64,000 bases of DNA from positions 21,468,901 to 21,532,900 of the forward strand of contig OY987299.1 in the NCBI GenBank assembly GCA_963920635.1. The letters run 5' to 3'. Below are positions 24,701-36,700 of this stretch, piece after piece. This DNA is from Pseudeuparius sepicola. Lineage: Eukaryota > Arthropoda > Insecta > Coleoptera > Anthribidae. Below the pieces are notes generated by a model. It was not told the origin of the DNA. It did no database searches and was given only the letters and a program-made list of their open reading frames with translations. The stretch's first letter is position 1. Every line of letters starts with the position of its first letter. The position numbers and the translations under genes were made by a program.

Positions 24701-27700
24701 ATGTTTTTTACGTGGAAATGATGACTCTTCTCTATAGCACGTCCAAGTCAAAACATTCCCAGCTTCACAGGATAAAATATGCAGAATTTAATTCAACATG
24801 GAGTTCGCACCAAGTGTCCTCTACCGAATTCGGATTTCTCACCTTCGAAAACCCAAGTGTGTCAATTTTGAATAAGATACCTTCAACGGTTTTAAATTTA
24901 TTGCAATTTTTAAAAAATCAAGTTTCATTTTCAACACCCTATATCTTTTAAACGAGCAACATTTTACTAAGGCATTTTTGGCTCATACGGTATATTTTGA
25001 CATCTAGTATAGTCCAAAGCACGAAAGAAAACGTTTCTAGATTTCGTTGCGAGATTTCCTATACGAGTAGTATTTATTGGCGAATACAAGTTTTATCATA
25101 TTGAAGCCGAATTTCTGAACTCATTTTTGTTTATCATTTATTTTTAACACGGTGTGATAAAACACCTATTTTTATATTTTTTCAACATCGTCGCGTCTAC
25201 CATCACCTTTGAAATACGGCAACACAGCACTTCTGCGAAGGATTCGACTGAGAAAATCAGTTAGCCAACGCGTTTTGTGCCTGTTTCTATAGTACGTAAA
25301 GTTAAGTGTATTTGGGCTACCATACAGACCTCATTTTTTAGGCCGCTGGCAAGTTTTTTCCACCGGCTCAGAGAGCTCAGTGGCGTTTCGTATGTTCGGG
25401 AGTTAACATGTGCAAAATGAGTAAACAGGGAAGAAGGTTGCATTCTCAAGCACGATAAATAATTGCCAATGTTATAAGGGTTTGCCTTCCTCCATAATCT
25501 AAGGCATCACCGTTAAGAATAATATTAACAATAAATTAAATAACAATTGTATGAAAATTAAGTCAGTGAGTTACACAAAATTGAGCTACGCCCCTGAACT
25601 GTGACTAATTCTATAATATTTGCGAGTTCTTCCCCCTTATGTCGCACGCATTCTGCCGTAAGGAGGACTATACCACCTGTTGCCCTATGGTGGATAAATT
25701 ATGGGACACCCTGTATAGTTCTGTGCTAATAGTAAACAAATGGTGTCTGGAGGTCAAATAAAGCTCGGTTGGTAAAGAAGTGTGTGTAAACTTTGCATAG
25801 TTTTCATTTATTTTAGATCATTAGTCATAAAAATTGTAGTTTTAGTTTGTGTTCGTGTGTTTCAGTTATGTAAGAAGTGCATATAAACATTAGTTTATAT
25901 CGACAATGAGTGATTAGTTTATAAATTTACAAGCTCGAAATCTCAAAGCAGCAACCAGGGGTAAATAATAAAAACTAATTGTTTTAAAAAGATACACCCT
26001 TTCGACTCAATATTCAGTTAAATGCTCCAAAATTTCATTCGCTCAAGTACTGCGGAAATCCCTAGAAAACCGTAGTAATCCCAGTGAGTGTAGGACATTT
26101 AGTAAACCACACAGATAAAGCTATTAAGGAGCGATACCGTGAATCCACATTTTATCCAGAGCTCTTGGCCATCAGCGGTGTTTTTCTATAAAGACGATCT
26201 GCATGCAGTCTACCTCGTCCTCGATTCGAACCAAGGTCAATCGAAGGCAGAGAAACATGCAGTCTAAATAGTTGGCAATGCTCTGAACATCTTCACTGCG
26301 GCCCATTATTGTACAGGGTGGCCCATCCAAGCGGAAAAAGTGTGCTACATGGAGACAGGTTAACATAAAATCGTCATTCAAAAAATGAGGTTGTAGTAAA
26401 AATTAATGGGAATTCGAGGGTGTACCCTAATTTTGTATACGGGGGTCGGTAAAAAAGTTATCGCGAAAAAACATTTTTTGCAAAATAAAAAAATATCTTT
26501 TTACCTACACATCCATTAGAGAACCTTTAAGTAGTATTCCCGAATATTCAGTTTTTTAATATAACTTCCGGTTATAGCGGAAATGAAAGTGGTTTTCTCT
26601 ATTTTACAACTTACACATTTCTCTTAACCATCACAGGATTCCTTTTTTAATTCTGAATCCAACGATATATAATTTGACCTATTTATCTCCAACCGTTTCC
26701 GAGATATTTATCAGAGAAGCTCCATCAAACTAGATACATGGTCTCATGGTCGGTGTCTGATGTTCGATCTGAGTAGGCCAAACAATAAAACCAAATTTAT
26801 GACAAATCAAGTCAGCCATGATAATAAAACTGACAAGCGAGTAGGCTGAATGTTAAAGTGGCTATAGCCATTCAACTGCATTCAACTTAATTAAAAATCT
26901 CGTGGAAATTATGAAACATTTATTATTTTTACTACTGTCATATTTATTATAACAACAACAATATGATTAGTTATTAAAAATTAGTTAGAAGTTCATTTAC
27001 ATTAAATGTTCAAAATGGTTTCCATTATTATTTACACATAACCTAAGTCTTTTTAAGAAATTTTTTCGGACATTTTCAAAGATTAAGGGACGATTGTTTA
27101 AACTATCAATTTCTAATTTTACTCGTCTTTTAATCTCCTCAACATTTTCGGGGCGGTTCTTATAAACTTTATTTTTTAAATGCCCCAACAAGAAAAAATC
27201 CAAGGGGGTTAAATCTGGACTAAGTGGCGGCCACCTTATCGTTCCATGTTTACCAATCCAATTTTCAAACGAATTGTTCAAAAATTCCGTTATGGGCCCA
27301 CAGTTATGGAAGGAAGCGCCATCTTGCTGCCATATTAATTGTCTTTCTTGGAGTTGGTTAAGAAAAATTAATGGCAACTGGTCAAAGTATTGTTCCAATT
27401 CGTTCTGGATGATTAAATGTAGGTATTTCCTACCTGTCATACTTCCTGAATAAAATTGAGGGCCCATTATAAAATTTCCCACAATTCCGCACCAAACACC
27501 CACGGAATTTCTGCCGGATTTCACAACTTCACAAAATGCCCGTGGATTGTCAACAGACCAAAATATATTATTTTTCCGGTTGTATATTCCCGCCGTTGTA
27601 AATGTAGCTTCATCGGACCAAATAATTTGTTTAAAAAATCCATCTCCACCTCTTGCAAAATAAAAGTTTAACATTGTTTGACAATATTCCAGTCTTCTTG

Positions 27701-30700
27701 CAGCATCTCCAGGGAATAGCCTTTGAACAGGTAATATTTGGAAGGCTTTAAATTTGCTTAATTTCATTACCCTTTGTATTGTAGACCGGGGAATTTGTAA
27801 GTCTCTCGCTGCATCTCTCTTGAGATTTTTCGTTATTTCTTCTGAAATAATTTAAAATTCGTTCTCTCTCGTCCTCACTAATTCTAAACCCTTTTTTTTT
27901 CTTGCTAATCACACTTCCTGTCGATCTGAATCTTCGATACAGCTTACATATAAATGAAGCACTCTGAACATTTCTATTTGGATATTTACGAGAATACTCC
28001 CTCAAAGTTTCTACGTATCTTATATCATTTTTGATGAAGATCTCGAAAATATCACAGCATTCTTCTTTTAAAAACATTTTTTAAACTGCAACTACTAACA
28101 CCTTCAGCAACAAAATTTTAGACTAATCTGACACGTTTCGTTCGTTTTTGAATTTGAATTTTATTAAGGTCGACGTAAAATGCCTTTTTCTCCAAGTAAG
28201 AATAAACATTAAGGAAATACATATAGGTGAACGGTACTTGGAGAGTTAGTATCTCCTAAAAGAAATTTTTGCGTACGCTTTTTACAATATTATTTAAAAT
28301 AATAATAATAATAAATAAATATTTAAACTAAAATTGATTATATTACTAAGGGTTATCGTCAGTGTCATTCGTCGTTAGCGTCAATGAAGTGTCTCGGTCG
28401 TCTGTGTGGTAGTCTGCGGTCAATGTCGTAGGTGCATACGACCGTGAGTAAATGGTTAGGATGATTTGGGATGATTACGTCATAAATTTTACGTGCGTGC
28501 GTCTTTATGTATTGTGTGATCATCGGGATGTTAAGGTCGTTGTGAATGGTCCTATTTGAAGTGTACCACTCCGCTCCTACTTCTAGTCGAAGACATTTAT
28601 TTTGTATAACTTGAATTTTGTTTATATTATATTTTGCGGCGAAACACCAAGCGGCGCAGGCGTATAATAACGAAGGCTGACACGTAAATAGAAATATTGA
28701 ATTGACAGCCTACTCGCTTGTCAGTTTTATTATCATGGCTGACTTGACTTGTCATAAATTTGGTTTTATTGTTTGGCCTACTCAGATCGAACATCAGACA
28801 CCGACCATGAGACCATGTATCTAGTTTGATGGAGCTTCTCTGATAAATATCTCGGAAACGGTTGGAGATAAATAGGTCAAATTATATATCGTTGGATTCA
28901 GAATTAAAAAAGGAATCCTGTGATGGTTAAGAGAAATGTGTAAGTTGTAAAATAGAGAAAACCACTTTCATTTCCGCTATAACCGGAAGTTATATTAAAA
29001 AACTGAATATTCGGGAATACTACTTAAAGGTTCTCTAATGGATGTGTAGGTGAAAAAAAAAATATTTTTTTATTTTGCAAAAAATGTTTTTTCACGATAA
29101 CTTTTTTACCGACCCCCGTATACAAAATTAGGGTACACCCTCGAATTCCCCTTAATTTTTACTACATCTCATTTTTTGAATGACGATTTTATGTTAACGT
29201 GTCTCCACGTAGCACACTTTTTCCGCTTGGATGGGCCACCCTGTACTTAATATACTTTTTGAAATTATTCTATTTGAAATGTTGATCATCTCCCATTATC
29301 TTCCGCGTGCAGAGTGCCAATTTGAACAAGCTCGCCGTGTTCCTCGAAGAGAAGCTCAAGGAGACCTTCCAGCTGCTCGCCCAGCTGCAGGCGTACGTCC
29401 TGGACGAGGAGCTGATCCGCTGGAAGCGCGAGCAGCAGCTGGCCGGCAACGGGGCCAGCTTCAACAGCAACCTCGACCAGATTCAGGAGTGGTGCGAGAG
29501 GCTCGCCGAGATCACCTGGCTCAACCGGCAGCAGATCAAGGACCTGGAAAGGTGTGACTACCATTTGTTATTGTTTTGTTTAGGAAAATGGGACTACTTC
29601 GACTGATAAACGGGGGTGGCCCGGTAAGGATCCCATGCTGCCGACTCACCTGAAAAAAGCCGTCTGTGTTGGAGAGGTTCCAAGAGAAGAAAAATCGTAT
29701 ACCTGGGTCGTCTTCTTGATCTCTTTGAAATGCGATAAAGTGTGTCTGGGAGTTTAAGGCCGTAAAAATCACCCCTCGTTTGACATTTGCCAAACTCTCT
29801 AGATTGTCCGGATTGACAGGAAAAATCAGGCATAGGGTAAGCTGAATTTTCAATTTTCAGACGTCCACAAAAAGTCAGGTCGAAACGAAAGCTATTTATT
29901 TTTGTCTTGTGTTTGTCTAGACAAAAGAAATTGGAAGAAACAGAAATATATCGGATTTCACAGTCTTTGAATTTGGCGTAAAGTAAGTTTTACCTAGTAA
30001 TTTTTTTTATATATATCATAAATATTAACCACCCTAGCATTAATACAATAGTGTTTAACATGTCAGGTGGTATCTTGGTGATTTCTTCCCTTATGTGTTG
30101 TATTTTATTGCTTCCAAAGTAAAGTCCTATTTGTAAGAACCCGATCTTTACGATAACCTGATAAACAGTAGTCCGTCACTGTTAAATAAGATGATTTTGA
30201 TGGGTATGCCACATGGCAGATTATTTTAGAAATGATCATTTCCACTGTAGCTGTATGCGCTCTGGTACCATTCTGTTGGTAACACATATCCTCTAGGCTA
30301 AGCTTGTCCATTTCTAGAGAAAAAAATTGGCACAGCATCAATCTTTTTCTAATGCCGCATGCACACATTCGTACGAGTCGCGAGGCGAATGGCGATGATG
30401 GGCGCGAACGCGGGTGTACCGTATTGTTAGTGGTTGCTATATCTGTAGCATATATGGCACAATGATCTTGCGAATTGTTCAGGTCATTTCCTGTATATTA
30501 CAATTTTTATAAGTAAATGCCGTATATTACAAACATTGAATGAATGAGTTAGGATCGAAGTTTAAAGGTTTTCTATATAGTACAAAATATAGTTTAACAA
30601 CATAAACTACGGCATAACAAGCTAGAAACAGTTGACTGTCTCGGTCTACTCACCTTTGAACGATTCATCATGTAACTGTGCAATCCATTAGAAATTGGAT

Positions 30701-33700
30701 GCTGGTTCACTGTCAGTTACTAAAAATAATTTGTCCTTTAAGACGTTACACTGTATTTTATTTTATTAAAACATTTTTCTAAAATACTGAATATTTAAAA
30801 AAATACAAGCACCTTTTTGTATCTGACACTCCCTTTTTGTAGGATATGATATGCCCTACTTTCTACTCTTATATATGAATCAAACATTAACACGTTGACT
30901 GTCACACATAAGCAAAGAAATTTTTGTCTCCGACGCCATAACTTTTTCTGGTAGATTTCCACCCCCTTTTCTTTCTTAACACTTCCGAGTTATCTCTTAG
31001 TGGGCTGCTCCAAAAAAACCAACAATTTGCCGCATGTGCAGCCATCAGAAAAAATGCAGAGAAAAACATAAAAATTTTCAAAATCTTTTTGCATGCTGTA
31101 TGATTATAGTTTTTTTGTATTGCATTTTTATATAGCCAAAAAATAACGAAGTAAGTATTTAAACTGTCTGTCGACAGAGGTGTAGTTAGGCGTCGTCGAT
31201 GTCAGCAACTACCGATGGCCTCGCGCCTTAAGAAGCCTTGCAAAAAGAATGACCATTCTAAAAAAATCGTATATTATCTTAATAACAAACACAACCTAAA
31301 AACCAATATAAAAAAAGATACATATGTTTTCATTATTTGATTGTTCATTATTTTATTGAAAAAAATTCTTATACATTATACCATTGAGTAAAGGAATAAT
31401 CTCAGACTAAAGATAATATAGATGCTCCTTTCTTATGGCATTGTAATCAACCAGCATATACAAAATGAAAACAAAACATTCCTTGTGATAGTGGAGCATC
31501 TGGTTGGACAAAGCCCACCAGTAGCGTATGCAAAAAAATATTTTTATGATTAGAACAATAAATAGAACAAGGAAAATTTATATCATTATTTGACGTCTAG
31601 GTCTAGGTATTTATGGTTTATTAATTTGAATGAATTTTTTCAGGGTCAAGGAGTTATTTGCACCCTATTAACTCTGGCAATACGGATTCTGAGGTGGAAT
31701 TCATGTAAAAATCACAAGAAATTACAATAATGCGTAAGGCAGTTTCCTTCCTAGGAGATGCAACGCCTCTGAACTCATTGCAACTTCACTTACCTATGAA
31801 AGGTTATGCGATTCTGTAAATTACTCATACCACACATACACCCTTTTTAATGTTCCTTGTATAGTTCAACTTAATAAACAATCTATCGATCGCAAAAAAC
31901 GACACAAACGGAAAAATTCGCACGAAACTGTATTTGAAACGCCACGACAACAAACGCACGTGGCTAACAAACACCGGCTACAACGCAGCGGCGGCGATAG
32001 CGGCATTGCCAAATTGTGCGATTCAGCGCAATTTACAACTTTTCGTTATGTTTTTTCACAAAAAATATATAAAACAAAGTATAATCTTATTCACTTATTT
32101 TTATTTAAATATCCCATTATTATGTAACGTAATCAAAATTGCAACGTAGGGAAGCTAATTGTTCTATTCTGCATTCTATTCTAATATGTTTTTAAATGTT
32201 TCAATGAATTCTATATAGAGTAAGTGGCAATACAACAAAGTTTTGTATTGGTAAACATAGAAATGTCGGCCACAAAGTTTTGTATTTGAAGTTTGTCTAT
32301 ATTATCTTTAGTCTGAGGGAATAATACTCAATGATTATACTTATAAGATATTGGTAATATCATAAGTTAGTTTATTTTTAATTTTATGTTTTATTCACCA
32401 TTTCGTTATACCGACCATTAAAAGAAATCCTTAAAAGAGGAATAAGTAGAATATGGCAATATCGGTCGTACAAAGTAACACTGACATTTTTTATTACCGG
32501 TTTCCCTGAGATATGAAAAGGGCCTCACAAAGAGGATTTCGCCTACCTCCATGTTCAACTTCCCTATTGTGGCGAGTTAATTTATAAGGGATTGAATAAT
32601 GTCGATACTACCGCTTATCTATTTTTTGTATTGTTTTAATAGGCTGAAGCAGAAACTCGCACAGGTCTGCTCCCCCGATGGGCTGCTAGCCGAGCTGCTG
32701 AACCAGATCACGCAACTGCTGTCCACTCTGGTGACTTCGACGTTCATCATTGAGAAACAGCCACCACAGGTCATGAAAACGAACACTAGGTAAGCAGTTA
32801 AAATTTAATTTGTGAATTTCTAAAATTACTAATTTTTCGCACAAGATCCTGAAAGAAACCTTTTTCAAGTTGCCAAAAACAATAAATGTCTAATATGAAA
32901 TGAAACGAAATCGTAAAACTTAAAAATTGTAGTATACCGGTATCACAGACCTATATAGCTTCGCTACAGACTGTGCCTCGCCGTATATTTTTAGGCGAAC
33001 CCAAAAGGATGCCAAGTCCCTGGAGTTGGCATCCTTTGTGGGAATTCGTACAAATATTTCCACTACCGTCCCATAGAGGTCGCTGAGTTCTACATCTTTC
33101 CACTCGTCGTTGCCAAATGTCGCCTATCCGGCCCATTTTAGGGATAAAAATACATCTGCATATAAGCAGATGTATTACGTATATAAACACAGACCTATAT
33201 AGCTTAGCTAAGCTATATACGTCTGTGATATAAATAATATGTTCACAGAAAGAGGCAAGGAAGATGGAATTGGTAGGTAAGGATTTTTGAGATTAATATT
33301 GATGTACATATACTTACTTAAAATTGCCGGGAAAACTACACCCTGAAAATCTCAGAAGTAAAAAAATTCCCTGACAAAAACTACCCCTTCCCACCTCCGA
33401 AATGTTTTTGGTCGGATCCTCGCCATTTTCAGCCAGAACGTTCAAAGTTTACCCAGACGCACCAATCCGCGGTTGAAAAAATTTACCTGACAAAACTACC
33501 CCCTGCATCCCTTTAGGGAAAAAAATTGATAACTCCATTGTTTCTGGTCCGATTTTCGCCGTTTTCACAAGAACGTTCAAAAGAGTCTCAGAAGCATAAA
33601 AAAGTGCCCGACAAAAAACTACCCCTTCCCACCCCCGAAGTTGTTTTTGGTCGAATCCTCGCCATTTTCAGCCAGACGCACCAATCCGCGGTTGAAAAAA

Positions 33701-36700
33701 TGTTCCTGGCACAACTACCCCCTGCATCCCTTTAAGAAAAAAAAATGATAACTCCATTGTTTATGGTCCGATTTTCATCGTTTTCACAAGGATGTTAAAA
33801 AAAGTCAGTCTGAGAAATAAAAAAAACTGCCGGAAAAAAACTACCCCTTCCCACCCCCGAAGTTGTTTTTGGTCGGATCCTCGCTATTCTTAGCAAGGTC
33901 GTTCAGAATGACTCCAGAAACACCAATCCGCGATTGAAAAAAATTGCCGGACAAAACTACCCCTGCATCCCTTTAGGAAAAAAAAATAATAACTCCATTG
34001 TTTATGGTCCGATTTTCGCCGTTTTCACAAGGATGTTAAAAAAAGTCAGTCTCAGAAATAAAAAAAACTGCCGGAAAAAACTACCCCTTCCCACCCCCGA
34101 AGTTGTTTTTGATCGGAACCTCGCCATTTTTATCAAGGACGTTTAAAATTATTCCAGAAGCACCAATCCGCGGTTGAAAAAAATTGCCGGACAAAACTAC
34201 CCCCTGCATCCCGTTAGGAAAAAAAAATGATAACTCCATTGTTTATGGTCCGATTTTCGCCGTTTTCACAAGGATGTTAAAAAAAGTCAGTCTGAGAAAT
34301 AAAAAAAACTGCAGGAAAAAAAAACTACCCCTTCCCACCCCCGAAGTTGTTTTTGGTCGGATCCTCGCTATTCTTAGCAAGGTCGTTCAGAATGACTCCA
34401 GAAACACCAATCCGCGGTTGAAAAAAATTGCCGGACAAAACTACCCCCTGCATCCCGTTAGGAAAAAAAAATGATAACTCCATTGTTTCTGGTCCGATTT
34501 TCGCCGTTTTCTCAAGGATGTTAAAAAAAGTCAATCTCAGAAATAAAAAAACTGCCGGAAAAAACTACCCCTTCCCACCCCCGAAGTTGTTTTTGATCTA
34601 ATCCTCGCCATTTTCAGCCAGAACGTTCAAAATTTACCCAGACGCACCAATCCGCGGTTGAAAAAATTTTCCTGACACAACTACCCCCTGCATCCCTTTA
34701 AGGAAAAAAATTGATAACTCCATTGTTTCTGGTCTGATTTTCGCCGTTTTCACAAGGGCGTTCAAAAGAGTCTCAGAAGCATAAAAAACTGCCTGACAAA
34801 AAACTACCCCTTCCCACCCCCGAAATTGTTTTTGGTCGAATCCTCGCCATTTTCAGCAAGGACGTTCCAAATAAGTAATCCCAAACGCACCAATTCGCGA
34901 TTGAAAAAATTTGCCGGTCACTACTACCCCCTGCACCCCTTTACGAAAAAATATCATTACTGCATTTTTTCTGGTCCGATTGTCGCCTTTTCACAAGGAT
35001 ATTATAAAGTCTCAGAATTCAAAAACAAATTTTCAGACAAAAATCTAACCCTCCCCACCCCCAAGAGCCTTAACGAAGTTTCGTTTTACGAAAATCATAA
35101 AAGTTGAAATAACTTCTCAACAGTCAAACTTCGAATATCCCTAAATAGAGTCCCCTTTCCACAGGATTCGTTTGAATTACTGGCTCTGTGACACCCTGTA
35201 TGTTATGCATTTTTCCGATTTTTCTCTGAAGTCCGCCATATTGAGAATTTAAGTTCCTTGGCCCGCACTTGATTCACCAGTTGCGCTTAAAATTCCTATT
35301 TTGTTTAACTTTGACACCCTGTAGCATGGAACTCCCTGTATATTTTTGTACAAATTTGGTATATGAGGGTTTTGATTTGTCCTGATTAAAGCAATAGTTG
35401 TGGCAGACTTTAAATAAGAAAAAAAAAAACGCTAAATGGCAGTTCTTTCAATTCTGAGCCTTTTTGAACGTTGTTTTGAAAACGGCGAAAATCGAACCAG
35501 AAACAATGGAGTTCTAATTTTTTTCCTAAAGAAATGCAGGGGGTATTTTTCTCCGGCAAATTTTTTCAACCGTGGATTTGTGCTTCTGGAATCATTTTGC
35601 ACGTACTTGCTAAGAATGGCGAGGATCCAACCAAAAACAACTTCGGGGGTGGGAAGGGGTAGTTATTTTCCGGCAGTTTTTTTCATTTCTGAGACTGACT
35701 TTTTTTAACATCCTTGTGAAAGCGGCAAAAATCGGACCATAAACAATGGAGTTATCATTTTTTTTTTCCTAAAGGGATGCAGGGGTTAGTTTTGTCCGGC
35801 AATTTGTTTCAACCGTGGATTGGTGCTTCTGGAATAATTTTAAACGTCCTTGCTAAAAATGGCGAGGTTCCGATCAAAAACAACTTCGGGGGTGGGAAGG
35901 GGTAGTTTTTTTCCGGCAGTTTTTTTTATTTCTGAGACTGACTTTTTTTAACATCCTTGTGAAAACGGCGAAAATCGGACCAGAAACAATGGATTTATCT
36001 TTTTTTTCCTAAAGGGATGCAGGGGGTAGTTTTTCCGGCAATTTTTTTCAACCGCGGATTGGTGTTTCTGGAGTTATTCTGAACGACCTTGCTAAGAATA
36101 GCGAGGATCCGACCAAAAACAACTTCGGGGGTGGGAAGGGGTAGTTTTTTTTTCCGGCAGTTTGTTTTATTTCTCAGACTGACTTTTTTTAACATCCTTG
36201 TGAAAACGACGAAAATCGGACCATAAACAATGGAGTTATCATTTTTTTTCCCTAAAGGGATGCAGGGGTTAGTTTTGTCCTGCAATTTTTTTCAACCGTG
36301 GATTGGTGCTTCTGGAATAATTTTAAACGTCCTTGCTAAAAATGGCGAGGTTCCGATCAAAAACAACTTCGGGGGTGGGAAGGGGTAGTTTTTTTCCGGC
36401 AGTTTTTTTTATTCCTCAGACTGACTTTTTAACATCCTTGTGAAAACGACGAAAATCTGACCATAAACAATGGAGTTATCATTTTTTTTTTTCCTAAAGG
36501 GATGCAGGGGGTAGTTTTGTCCGGCAAATTTTTTCAACCGCGGATTGGGTGTGTCTGGGTCCGGAATAATTTTAAACGTCCTTGCTAAAAATGGCGAGGA
36601 TCTGACCAAAAACAACTTCGGGGATGGGAAGGGGTAGTTTTTTCCCGCAGTTTTTTTTATTTCTGAGACTTTTTGAACGCCCTAGTGGAGGTATGAAGTT

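Larger units (their letters stand above)
26312..29245 (-). mobile_element. Mariner-like transposon with near-intact transposase and ~540-bp TIRs
   Basis: Ends TACAGGGTGGCCCATCCAAG and its complement. Arms 26312-26852 and 28704-29245 pair almost perfectly, including 'cacttccggttatagcgg' type sequence and 'gaccatgtatctagtttgat'. The interior holds a transposase reading leftward (26997-28077) and a later jockey-type insertion (about 28280-28703). This is the best candidate source of the enzyme that mobilises the TACAGGGTG fold-backs in the window. It ends 67 bp before exon 6. Confidence 0.88.

Noticed and set aside
29536..29853. 105-codon minus-strand frame in intron 6
   Set aside because: No recognisable motif; partner frames overlap it, so chance cannot be excluded.
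33526..36615. Open frames of 60-100 codons through the satellite arrays
   Set aside because: They follow the repeat unit, recur with each copy and match no protein family.
33320..36690. Regular repeats as a CRISPR array
   Set aside because: Units are ~240 bp, contiguous and eukaryotic-intronic, with no short repeat/spacer alternation.
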